From: Desulfocapsa sp.
GTDB lineage: Bacteria; Desulfobacterota; Desulfobulbia; Desulfobulbales; Desulfocapsaceae
Direction of reading: 5' to 3'
Length of the DNA stretch: 64,000 nucleotides
Assembly (NCBI GenBank): GCA_022712895.1
Contig: JAFLJS010000021.1
Span: 1 to 64,000, forward strand
Positions within the stretch are counted from its first letter, which is position 1, and every line of letters begins with the position of its first letter. The notes under the pieces were generated by a model, which did not search any database, was not told the origin of the DNA, and saw only the letters and a program-made list of their open reading frames with translations. The translations under genes were made by a program, and so were the position numbers. Shown here one piece after another: positions 55,316 to 64,000 of this stretch.

Positions 55316-56728
55316 ATGAAGAACTGTATCTCAATAATTATCCCAACTAAAAATGGGGGCGAGTTGTTTCGGGAGTCCCTTGAAATGATTTATTCTCAGA
55401 ATATTGCCTTGCAGCTGGAAGTTATCGTAATTGATTCAGGATCGACAGATCAAACATTACAGGTATGCGCTGATTATCCGGTTAAACTTATTCGCATAGC
55501 AGCCTCTTCGTTTAATCATAGTGCTACCCGTAATCTCGCTATTTCTGCTGCGCAGGGCGAACTCTGTGTGCTGACAGTGCAGGATGCTGTAGCTGTGGAC
55601 AGGAAATGGCTGGGAAAACTTGTGGCGCCATTACAGAATAATAAGAGAGTTGCTGGAGTTTTTGGGCAGCAGGTTTCAAGGGCGGAGGCGTCTCCACTTA
55701 GTCGTTGCTGCAAACAGCTTTGGTATCAAGAGTGGAAGAATGATTGGGATCAGGAATCCGAACAGTTACCTGTGGCTTCAGATGGCTGGAAGGAACTGTC
55801 TGGTGAGCAAAAGAGGCGGTACGCAAGGTTTGATAACGTAAACAGTTGTATTCGTAAATCTGTCTGGAAAGATATTCCATTTCCTGATGTTTCTTATGCG
55901 GAGGATACCGCCTGGGCCATGGGGGTGTTGTCAGCTGGGTTTTCGGTTTACTGGCAGCCGAATGCCAAAGTGTTTCATTCCCACGAACGTTCTCTTGCCT
56001 ATGAATTTAAACGATCCTATGTTGATACGAAAACTCTGTCAGCTACTTTTGGTGAATCTTTTCAGTTGATAAGTCATCACAGGGCGCGGTTGGTTATAAC
56101 GTGGTTTGCTCAAGAAGCAGAACGGTTTCAGGAAAGCTCCACCCGGGAATTGGCTAAAAAAGAACGAAGTGTTTGGGCTATTGCAGAGGCAGATGATCTA
56201 TGGCAGCAGATGAATCTTGCTCATGACGAGTCAATAGAGGAAGAAAAAGATGTGGAATGGTTTCGTTCCTGTTTTTATCGTTGCTTGTTAGGGCCTACCT
56301 GGTTTAGGAAAGTGTGTCGAACTATCCTTAATAAAGGAATCTTTTTTCAGAGAGCCCCTAATGTGAACAGTTCAGGTAAATCGTTATTTGTTTTGGAGTT
56401 GCAAGGGCGGCATCGTTTCTTTCTAAATCAACTCCTGCGTATATATTTTGCCCATAATAATCAGAACGCGAACAGTGTTCGACTCATCCGTTTTGGGGCG
56501 GCTGCAATGGTCGGAGGTTCTTTATTGGGCCAATATATGAGTTCAGTGGATTTCCCGGCCAAGATCGATGGGGGAAGTAGTCACCTAGAAGATATTCAAG
56601 GGAGATCCATGTCGGCTACTGAAGGTAAAGGGTTTTGGCAGGCGGTGGATGAGTGGTCTCGTCAGCAATATAATCAAGAAAGTGACGCTCTTTTGTACTT
56701 GGATCAATTATTGACAGATGGCGTGTGA
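55316..56728 (+). CDS. Glycosyltransferase family 2 (rhamnosyltransferase-like)
   Basis: ISIIIPTKNGGELFRESL, VIDSGSTDQTL, AEDTAWAMGVLSAGF. Confidence 0.88.
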   Translation: MKNCISIIIPTKNGGELFRESLEMIYSQNIALQLEVIVIDSGSTDQTLQVCADYPVKLIRIAASSFNHSATRNLAISAAQGELCVLTVQDAVAVDRKWLGKLVAPLQNNKRVAGVFGQQVSRAEASPLSRCCKQLWYQEWKNDWDQESEQLPVASDGWKELSGEQKRRYARFDNVNSCIRKSVWKDIPFPDVSYAEDTAWAMGVLSAGFSVYWQPNAKVFHSHERSLAYEFKRSYVDTKTLSATFGESFQLISHHRARLVITWFAQEAERFQESSTRELAKKERSVWAIAEADDLWQQMNLAHDESIEEEKDVEWFRSCFYRCLLGPTWFRKVCRTILNKGIFFQRAPNVNSSGKSLFVLELQGRHRFFLNQLLRIYFAHNNQNANSVRLIRFGAAAMVGGSLLGQYMSSVDFPAKIDGGSSHLEDIQGRSMSATEGKGFWQAVDEWSRQQYNQESDALLYLDQLLTDGV

Positions 56729-58041
56729 GCCATCTTTTTGCTACCATTCTGCTGCTCAAGGAGCTTATGGTAGAGTTGCTCCATTTCCACACCGTTTTCC
56801 TGTATTGATTTGATGGTCGGTATTTGCTGCCGCAATTGATTGAGCAAAGTTTTGGATTCAATGAGCTCCTGCATTGCACCTGCCAGGCTGTCAGAATTAT
56901 TCACCTTAAATAGCAGGCCATTTTTTCGGTCTGTTACAAGGTCTGCCATACCGCCCAGGTCAGATGTGATAACCGGAACTCCCGCCATAAATGCTTCATG
57001 AATTGTGAGGGGTGAGTTTTCAAACCAGATGGAAGGTACAACGAGAATATCGATATTCCTCAAGATACTTGCCACTGAATTGTTGGGTATGGCACCTTTG
57101 AAGAAAATAGCTGAAGACGTCGCTGTTTTTTGTAGCTTAGTACTATATTCTGGGAACCAGTTCAAATCGCCGTAAATATAAAGCGCTGCTTTTTTATCTG
57201 AAATGGTATTGAAGGCTTCAACCAGAACATGGACTCCTTTATGTTCGCTTATTGTACCAATAAAACCAAAGCGAATGCTTTTGCTATTTTTTTGTTTTTC
57301 TTCAGGTGCGTAAGCACTTTTGTCAAAGCCATAATCTGAAAAGAGGATTTTGTCTTCCGGTATCCCGAACTTGATAAATTCTTTCAGTAAAAAAGGGGAA
57401 GGGGCAATAAAGTGATCGATTTCATTTGAAAGAGTAATCGCCTGATCCCTTCGCCTGGTTAAAGAGTCAAGCCTTATGGCCGGATCGCTTGATCTGGCAA
57501 GGTGACATCGCAGGAATTGATAGATAGAGGATGGGCTGAAGATGTTTACTTTTGATGGTTTTTCATAGAGACATCCTGAGCATTCTTGCAGGTCAATAGT
57601 GTGGCAGATACTCATGTCTCCTTTGATTCGTTGTCCCCAGCGTGGGCAAGTGAGCCAGTAATCGTGTAAGGTGAAGAGCATTGGAATCTTCAATTGCCTG
57701 GCAATGGCTGGGTAACGGAGTGAATGATAGAGAAGGTGTTGAAAATGAATGATATCAGGCTTGTAGTCGGTCAGGATGTCCGTGAAGATATCTTCCATCT
57801 TTTTATCGTTATAGGAGCTTCCAGCCGGATCAGTTACAGGGGGCCTGAACACCTCAATACATTGAAGATCGTCTACTGTGCGTTTTGTTACAGTATATGA
57901 TTTACAGAAAGGGGTTATTTCGGTAAAAAAAATACAGACCTCATGTTCCTTAGACAATTCCTTTGCCAGAAGATAGGTATAGATCTCTGCGCCGGCCTGA
58001 TGGTTAGGAAGGAAGTCATGTATGATGTATAAAATTTTCAT
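56704..58041 (-). CDS. Glycosyltransferase family 4
   Basis: HDFLPNHQAGAEIYTYLLAKEL, FGFIGTISEHKGVHVLVEAF, WFENSPLTIHEAFMAGVPVITSDLGGMADLV. Confidence 0.9.
   Translation of the reverse strand: MKILYIIHDFLPNHQAGAEIYTYLLAKELSKEHEVCIFFTEITPFCKSYTVTKRTVDDLQCIEVFRPPVTDPAGSSYNDKKMEDIFTDILTDYKPDIIHFQHLLYHSLRYPAIARQLKIPMLFTLHDYWLTCPRWGQRIKGDMSICHTIDLQECSGCLYEKPSKVNIFSPSSIYQFLRCHLARSSDPAIRLDSLTRRRDQAITLSNEIDHFIAPSPFLLKEFIKFGIPEDKILFSDYGFDKSAYAPEEKQKNSKSIRFGFIGTISEHKGVHVLVEAFNTISDKKAALYIYGDLNWFPEYSTKLQKTATSSAIFFKGAIPNNSVASILRNIDILVVPSIWFENSPLTIHEAFMAGVPVITSDLGGMADLVTDRKNGLLFKVNNSDSLAGAMQELIESKTLLNQLRQQIPTIKSIQENGVEMEQLYHKLLEQQNGSKKMAHTPSVNN
56716..56739 (+). terminator. Rho-independent terminator AGATGGC-GTGTGA-GCCATCT-TTTT inside the convergent overlap
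   Basis: Perfect 7-bp stem, 6-nt loop, T-run. Confidence 0.7.
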
Positions 58042-58132
58042 CGAGCACTGGATGGTGGGGAACGGATATTGGTATGACTCGTATGGAACAACATATTTAA
58101 AAATATGATAATTTACAAGGAATTGTTCGCTG

Positions 58133-59401
58133 TTGACTCATCTGAAAACTGATATTAATACAAGTTTCATTTTGCCTAATGGCTTTGATCTGGGTGGGGT
58201 TACAACCTGGTCTGTAGAATTGGCAGAACGACTGGCTTTGGCAGGACGACAGACGACACTGGTTCGACATGTCGATAGATATGTGAGTAGTGATATCTCC
58301 CCACCAGATGTACGTCTTTTAGAATGTTCACACCCAATTCATCCCAATTACTGGCGTCTCTTTAAAAAGGACATTGATGCATATGTTCAATCCTATGCTC
58401 AGGCTTTGCCGTCCATAATCATACCCAATTATTCATTTGGCTCATACGCTGCCTGTGCGTGCCTGGCTCGAACATCAGCAGATGTCATACGAGTTATTGG
58501 TATGGCCCATACAGACCATAGTGATTATTACGGATGGCTTGTTCGATTTGAATCTATTATTCACAAGTTTATTGCGGTAAGCCAGGAGATAGCCGCTCAC
58601 TTAGCTGTGCTTCTTCCTCATCGTCAGGGGGACATTGTCGTTCGGCCTTGTGGTGTAGCTGTGGGTGGCAAGTTGTCTCGCCCATATTCGTTGTCTTCCC
58701 AACCACTAAAGCTTATCTATGCCGGACGTCTGTCAGAGAGACAGAAACGTGTCTCGGATCTGGTGAAACTTTCCGTTATGCTTAGTAAAAGTGGAGTCGA
58801 TTTTGAGTTACAGATATATGGAAGTGGGCGTGATCAAAGTTATCTGGCAGATTTGATACGATCACTAAAGAAGAATGTTCGACAAAGAATACGACTTATG
58901 GGCCAGGTGGCTCCGAGGGAAATGACATCCTTCTACCGTTCTTCAGATATTTTTGTACTGGTATCTGAGTATGAGGGAACGTCTGTTTCTATGCTGGAAT
59001 CTATGGCTCAAGGATGTGTGCCGGTTGTGAGTGATGTTAGTGGTACCGCCGCCGTAATTGCTCAAGGAAAAAATGGTTTTACCTTCCCGGTAGGCGACAT
59101 TCGTGGGATGGAGGAAAAAATTGTGTGCCTGGATCAACAGCGTATTCGATTGGAACAGTTAGGACGTAACGCCAATCAAACAATACGGAACTTCTATTCA
59201 TATGAGGATTATGTGCCCTGGTTTTCAGATATTCTGGATGAGGTGTGGCAGCAAAGACCTCGGCCATGGCAAGAACAACAATTCTCTTTTTATTTTCCTG
59301 TGCGGCAATTCATGACAGAAACTGCTTATACCTTGGCTTCAAAGCCGGGGCTGAGATGGTTACATAGGCTGGTGGCACCAATAAAGGAAATAATCCGTTA
59401 A
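58133..59401 (+). CDS. Glycosyltransferase family 4
   Basis: GFDLGGVTTWSVELAERLA, YAGRLSERQKRVSDLVKL, YEGTSVSMLESMAQGCVPVVSDVSGTAAVI. Confidence 0.88.
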   Translation: MTHLKTDINTSFILPNGFDLGGVTTWSVELAERLALAGRQTTLVRHVDRYVSSDISPPDVRLLECSHPIHPNYWRLFKKDIDAYVQSYAQALPSIIIPNYSFGSYAACACLARTSADVIRVIGMAHTDHSDYYGWLVRFESIIHKFIAVSQEIAAHLAVLLPHRQGDIVVRPCGVAVGGKLSRPYSLSSQPLKLIYAGRLSERQKRVSDLVKLSVMLSKSGVDFELQIYGSGRDQSYLADLIRSLKKNVRQRIRLMGQVAPREMTSFYRSSDIFVLVSEYEGTSVSMLESMAQGCVPVVSDVSGTAAVIAQGKNGFTFPVGDIRGMEEKIVCLDQQRIRLEQLGRNANQTIRNFYSYEDYVPWFSDILDEVWQQRPRPWQEQQFSFYFPVRQFMTETAYTLASKPGLRWLHRLVAPIKEIIR

Positions 59402-59404
59402 TGT

Positions 59405-60370
59405 CTATTCGTTAGATCCGGCAGAGCCCACCGCTTTCACAAACCCGAGATGCCAGTGAATAATAATATGCAGGGATAGCAGGAAGAGAATGGCACTTGT
59501 TTTTGAGAACCCCTCTTTGAGCAAGAACAGGAAAAAGAGCAGGGGCAAAGAGAGGAAAGAAAGCATAGTTATTGATGGATAGAAGATAAGTCCCGTTAGT
59601 ATCCCTAACAGGGCTGTGGCTGTTACGAAGGGTAGATATTGCAGCGGCCTGAAGAAACCATACCTTCTAAATAGCTTGTAAGCTGAACCACCATAACGTT
59701 GCATCATTTTCCCAAGTGCTGCAAGAGATTGTGGCCGATAGTGCTGGACAACTGCCTTGGGGCAGCGAATCAAGCTATGCTTGTGTCGGGTTATCCGGCA
59801 ATCCAGGTCAACATCTTCACCGGGCCATAAGGATACATCAAAACCTCCAACATCAAGAAAGGTATCTTTTTTGTATGCGGAATTGCAGCTCGGATTATGG
59901 CTGGTTGGCATTGTGTGAGAGGGGGACTTCATGTAAGAGGTTGCAAAGCCCAGAATTGAGAAAGTAGCCTGGATATATTGGCCAAAAGAACTTTCATCAT
60001 CGGGACTGACCTGATTTCCACCAACTCCTGCAATTTCTTTTGATAGAAAACCTTTCTCTAGCTCTTGTAACCAATTTTTCTGCACAATGCAGTCACCATC
60101 AGTGAAGGCAAGAATTTCCCCCGTGGCATTTTTTACTCCTATATTCCTTGCTCTGGAAGGGCCTCCATTTGAGATGCTGATGAGAGTGACCTTCTGGTAT
60201 GACCGGCAAATTTTGGCAGTACTGTCAGTTGACCCATCATCGACAATGATGATTTCGTATGAAGGGTAGTCGAGAGAAGACAATGCGTTGAGGCATTGCC
60301 TGATTGTCCGTTCACAATTGTAGACTGGTATAATAATGGAAAATTTTGGGAGTGAGTTCATTGCCAACAT
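59405..60370 (-). CDS. Glycosyltransferase family 2 with C-terminal TM segment
   Basis: FSIIIPVYNCERTIRQCL, IIVDDGSTDST, FTDGDCIVQKNWL, WPGEDVDLDCRI. Confidence 0.9.
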   Translation of the reverse strand: MLAMNSLPKFSIIIPVYNCERTIRQCLNALSSLDYPSYEIIIVDDGSTDSTAKICRSYQKVTLISISNGGPSRARNIGVKNATGEILAFTDGDCIVQKNWLQELEKGFLSKEIAGVGGNQVSPDDESSFGQYIQATFSILGFATSYMKSPSHTMPTSHNPSCNSAYKKDTFLDVGGFDVSLWPGEDVDLDCRITRHKHSLIRCPKAVVQHYRPQSLAALGKMMQRYGGSAYKLFRRYGFFRPLQYLPFVTATALLGILTGLIFYPSITMLSFLSLPLLFFLFLLKEGFSKTSAILFLLSLHIIIHWHLGFVKAVGSAGSNE

Positions 60371-60420
60371 TTTATGAATGGGGTGGAGTGAATACTATAG
60401 GGAAACAGGAAATCTCTCTG

Positions 60421-60570
60421 AATATTTTATTTGATTACCACTGAATCTCAGCTTCATTATTTGGTAACTTTTTGGAACCGCAGTGTCCCGCTGTAACCCT
60501 TGCTGCCAGCTAAAGCAGAGGAAGAGTGTCCGTTGGTAGCTGAGCTTGAGTGGTAATCAAAATATTTTAT
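60421..60570. mobile_element. MITE-like element (60431-60560, 130 bp) flanked by exact 10-bp direct repeats AATATTTTAT
   Basis: Perfect 12-bp TIRs TTGATTACCACT...AGTGGTAATCAA, extended imperfectly (GAATCTCAGCT/CAAGCTCAGCT). AATATTTTAT at 60421-60430 and 60561-60570. Confidence 0.85.
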
Positions 60571-61712
60571 GTGTCACCTATCCTATAGAGGGCAGATATT
60601 GGCTCTTTCATGTTGTAAATGTCAAAAAGGTGTTTGTGCATTTGGAATCCTGCCTCTCCCATTTTTATCTTCAACTCGGGGGATTGTCGTAGTGTTATGA
60701 GCCTTTTGACAAATTCTTTCTCATTGTTTACTAGGAAACTGTTTTTGCCATCAATGAGCAGATCACGATTTCCTGGAATGTCTGTGGCAATGACAGCTTT
60801 CTTAAAACAGACAGCTTCTAAAAGGATATAGGGCATGCCTTCCCAACGTGAAGTGCAGGCGATGACGTCTGAGATTTTGTACAGATCGGCTATGCAGTCC
60901 TGGTGACCAGTCAGTATAACATTTTTCTGAAGATTATGTGTGGCGATCTTTTTTTCAAGCTGTGCTCTCAATGGCCCTTCGCCAACCAGAACAAAAAGAA
61001 TGTCAGGGAATTGTTCCTTCAATAATTGAGCTGATCGTATCAGGAAAAAGGGGTTTTTCTGTCTGTCAAGACGTCCTATCTGAGTAACTACAAATTTATC
61101 AGCGATAGTTTCAGGGAGAAGTGCCGGAAGTACGTTTTGATTATGAGAAGAGGAGCTTTTTAGCAATTCTTTTCTGGAAATGTGGTTGTTGATAACAGTA
61201 ATTTTATTTTCATCAATTATCTTCCACTGCAACAGCCACTCTTTTTGATTTTGTGACAGGGCTACGAGAGACGATGTGAATGGGTTGAATATCCGCCACA
61301 TTTTTCGAAAGAACCACTGGCCCCGGCCTGCACATTCTGTGTCAATGTGGGGAGTAAAAATAATGTTTTTGCACTTGGCCAAGAGCGCACCTCCGTATCC
61401 CCAGAGTATGGATTGAAGGTTGTGGATATGGATCAGGTCGATATCTTGCTGTAGAAGGATCTTCCTCGTTGTCAATAGCCCTTTGAGGGAGAAAAAACGA
61501 TTTGAGGGAACCATGACCATGTTGTCAGTAGGGATAAGATATTGGAAAGAACGCAGTATTTTTTGGTCGTGGCCAGAGCAGAGTAGCCAAAATTCGAAAG
61601 AATCATCTTGTAAGACTTCCAGAAGGTAATGAATGTGTCTGCTGATACCACTCTTGTGCGGCTCGTAAAATACAAACAGAATTTTCTTTTTTTTCCGGTC
61701 AACTGTGAGCAT
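60567..61712 (-). CDS. Glycosyltransferase family 4
   Basis: FYEPHKSGISRHIHYLLEVL, IGRLDRQKNPFFLIRSAQLL, SRWEGMPYILLEAVCFKKAVIATDIPGNRDLL. Confidence 0.9.
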   Translation of the reverse strand: MLTVDRKKKKILFVFYEPHKSGISRHIHYLLEVLQDDSFEFWLLCSGHDQKILRSFQYLIPTDNMVMVPSNRFFSLKGLLTTRKILLQQDIDLIHIHNLQSILWGYGGALLAKCKNIIFTPHIDTECAGRGQWFFRKMWRIFNPFTSSLVALSQNQKEWLLQWKIIDENKITVINNHISRKELLKSSSSHNQNVLPALLPETIADKFVVTQIGRLDRQKNPFFLIRSAQLLKEQFPDILFVLVGEGPLRAQLEKKIATHNLQKNVILTGHQDCIADLYKISDVIACTSRWEGMPYILLEAVCFKKAVIATDIPGNRDLLIDGKNSFLVNNEKEFVKRLITLRQSPELKIKMGEAGFQMHKHLFDIYNMKEPISALYRIGDT

Positions 61713-61787
61713 TATTTTTCAGAGGCGAGGTGATAAGGCATTTATTAAAAGAGAATAGAACTAATCGACAAGTAGAGCAACACAGTA

Positions 61788-63887
61788 TCAATGTATGAAT
61801 TCCAATAGAACCGAAGATCCTTGGTCATGAATCACTGTAACTGCTTTGTTTTGTAATTCAGTAGGTAATAAATCGGATGGGTCAAAACTCAATTTGACAC
61901 GACCCGTTTCTGTATCTTTTCCTTGTAAAATCATGGTGGCCTGATGGGGCCATGGCCAGAAATGTTCATTGTCAAAAGAGATACCGCCTATGGTGGCTTT
62001 TGAATCACCCTCGGGCAGGAGGAACCGATAGGTGTCTCCCTGGTTTACGTGTTTCAGTGGAAAGGTAATCCAGCCACTCCAGGCAGCATAAATTGTCTGT
62101 TTAATTGTTGACGATTTTGCTGACCGAGGGAGGTTGTCGTTCTGTTGAATGAGTTCCAGGAGGATTTCTTTTCCGGGATTAGTAACGAAAATTTTTATCT
62201 CTTTAATTGCATCATAGTGGTTAGGGAGAATTTCTATCCAGTGGAAATTTTTCATTGGGATGCTACCCTCCAGGCTGATTGGGTCTGACTTTCTTGCCTC
62301 GCTGAGGGGAGAGAATGATAACTCAGGCGAGGTGATGCATCTGTTCTTTTCATCCAGCCCAGCATAGCTGGGATGATAGACGGTTGGGTTGTACGCAACT
62401 GCAAATCGTAAGCTTTTTTGTTGTAATAATATGGATGTTGTTTCCGATTTAGCAAAGGCTGGGTGATAATAAATGGCCCCAAGCTGTAGACAATTGCGAG
62501 CAAAGTAAGAAGCCATAATCATTGTACTGGTATAAAGAATTTTGTCTTCAGGGTTAGCTTTGGATAGCAACAGCTGCACTTGGCTATCATGAAAAGACAA
62601 GGGCTGGCGTTTGATCATGTGTTCTCGCATTGACTGGATGTGTATCATGCCTGGCACAACTGTTTCCAGTACATACCCACTGAGTACTGCCAGTATCACA
62701 ACAGACGAGAGAAGAGATTTTGGGAAATAGGGGGCAGTTGCTTGCCTATTGGTCTTGTTTTGGGCAAAGTTCAGTGCATTTGTCGCCACGATATATATAG
62801 AATATGGAAGCGCACCAAAGAGAATAACTGCAAATGGAATCAATAGTCTAAAAAAGAGTGAGGCGTTCGGCGTGAGAGCATGAGAGTGACAAAGAGAAGC
62901 AAGGAGAAAAAGAAACAAGATGGAAAGGGTAATAATCATATTCTTTTGTCGACTGTTTCTCAAATAGAAACAACCCAGCAGGGTTGCAGGGAAGAGAACA
63001 ATCAGGGAACCAAAGAATGATGCTTTATATCGTGTGAATTGAATTGCTACTTCAAGTAGGTTTTTCACTATATTGCTGAATATAGTAGGCAAACTGGAAA
63101 AAAGAGGCATGGGATTAACTGTCAGGTAAGCCTGGAATTGATCAGCTAGAGACGTGAAAAATACGATAGGAGTGCCGATCGCAAATGAGAAAAGAAGCAT
63201 GATATAGAGATGTTTCCGTTTCTTTTTCTTTGACAAAAACAAGGCAAGGAGAATTGTGATTAATGTCAGGATCATACCTATGGGATGCATGGCCAACATG
63301 AGAAGGGAACCCACTATCAGTGTAATGGGTGCCGAGCCGTTTTTAGAAAGTATTCTTGCCCAGATAAGCAGGGCGATCATTATGCTAAGGTTGGAAGGTG
63401 TCAGATAGTGGAGCCCGGGGCCCGGAAAGATCTTAAAGGCCATGAGGCCGAGAGTGAGTCCAGTAGCTGTTCTTCCCCATAAAGAGGTTAGCAAACAGGC
63501 GAATGCGATTCCCCAGAAAAGAGGAGACAGTAACCAGAGAATCCTGAAAGTGGAAAAGATGTCATGGGTAATCCGATTTATCGAAAGAAGTATTGTGGAG
63601 AATAGGGGATGATAGAGGGGAAAGGCAAAACCTGCGATCTCGCTTTGCCTTTGCATGTCAGGGCCTTGCGGCATTGCATTGAATTGAGTTCTCAGATCCA
63701 GCAATGCGTTGCAATCTAGCGAAGAACATTCTTCCATGACTTGGGTTCTTACGAGGTATGCAAGACTGTCATCGACTTCAGGAAGCTGATCTCTTTGCGA
63801 AAGAGGATCGTAAATTAAATAACTTTGGACAGTCACCCAAATGGCCAGGCCAAATAACAGGAAAAACCAGGATGAAACCTTTTTCAC
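61788..63887 (-). CDS. Large polytopic membrane protein (GT-C-like) with C-terminal soluble domain
   Basis: Multiple hydrophobic segments followed by a ~170-aa beta-rich-looking C-terminus. Confidence 0.55.
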   Translation of the reverse strand: MKKVSSWFFLLFGLAIWVTVQSYLIYDPLSQRDQLPEVDDSLAYLVRTQVMEECSSLDCNALLDLRTQFNAMPQGPDMQRQSEIAGFAFPLYHPLFSTILLSINRITHDIFSTFRILWLLSPLFWGIAFACLLTSLWGRTATGLTLGLMAFKIFPGPGLHYLTPSNLSIMIALLIWARILSKNGSAPITLIVGSLLMLAMHPIGMILTLITILLALFLSKKKKRKHLYIMLLFSFAIGTPIVFFTSLADQFQAYLTVNPMPLFSSLPTIFSNIVKNLLEVAIQFTRYKASFFGSLIVLFPATLLGCFYLRNSRQKNMIITLSILFLFLLASLCHSHALTPNASLFFRLLIPFAVILFGALPYSIYIVATNALNFAQNKTNRQATAPYFPKSLLSSVVILAVLSGYVLETVVPGMIHIQSMREHMIKRQPLSFHDSQVQLLLSKANPEDKILYTSTMIMASYFARNCLQLGAIYYHPAFAKSETTSILLQQKSLRFAVAYNPTVYHPSYAGLDEKNRCITSPELSFSPLSEARKSDPISLEGSIPMKNFHWIEILPNHYDAIKEIKIFVTNPGKEILLELIQQNDNLPRSAKSSTIKQTIYAAWSGWITFPLKHVNQGDTYRFLLPEGDSKATIGGISFDNEHFWPWPHQATMILQGKDTETGRVKLSFDPSDLLPTELQNKAVTVIHDQGSSVLLEFIH

Positions 63888-64000
63888 CTTTTTTTCCTAT
63901 CGTATTGTGCCTCTTTGACAGTTGTATCAATAAGTCTTTCGAAGATGCCAAGGGCTGAGAGTTGCAGGCCAGCGAGTACCAGCAGCGCACCAGTGGAAAC
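63884..64000 (-). CDS. Glycosyltransferase family 2 C-terminus (partial, runs off window)
   Basis: Minus-strand translation VSTGALLVLAGLQLSALGIFERLIDTTVKEAQYDRKKR*; C-terminal TM hairpin typical of DPM1-like GT2. GTGA overlap with the downstream gene. Confidence 0.5.
   Translation of the reverse strand, partial: VSTGALLVLAGLQLSALGIFERLIDTTVKEAQYDRKKR

Overview
This 64-kb window comes from a bacterial chromosome. Its gene content is reminiscent of Desulfobacterota, but I cannot fix the taxonomy from sequence alone. It has three parts. (1) A compact SOS-mutagenesis-type cassette at about 0.4-6.1 kb: lexA, a DUF72/YecE gene, a Y-family polymerase homologue that has lost catalytic acidic residues (ImuB-like), and dnaE2/imuC. 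It is interleaved with four copies of a long imperfect palindromic repeat. (2) A lipid-type biosynthesis block at about 6.4-29.8 kb. Its centre is a 2,702-aa megasynthase with order pseudo-NMO / NMO(ER) - KS - AT - ACP - ACP - KR - DH. It sits in a tight operon with a YghO-like GNAT acyltransferase (related to the bacterial ceramide synthase family), a GT21-like glycosyltransferase and an SDR. No thioesterase, phosphopantetheinyl transferase or serine palmitoyltransferase is visible nearby. (3) A large mosaic surface-glycan region at about 30-64 kb: many GT2 and GT4 enzymes, Wzm/Wzt ABC export, a Wzx-type flippase, several large polytopic membrane proteins, a 38-aa-repeat glycosyltransferase, and a MacAB-TolC-like exporter operon containing a radical SAM enzyme. 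Other structure: a 130-bp MITE-like element with an exact 10-bp flanking direct repeat and a second diverged copy; a 37-bp perfect direct repeat duplicating the 3' end of a gene; two convergent gene pairs whose overlapping stops form terminator-like hairpins; and a ChbG/YdjC gene whose catalytic N-terminus lies upstream of any canonical start codon. The best candidate for an undescribed system is the megasynthase-acyltransferase-GT21-SDR operon. No tRNA, rRNA or CRISPR array was recognised.
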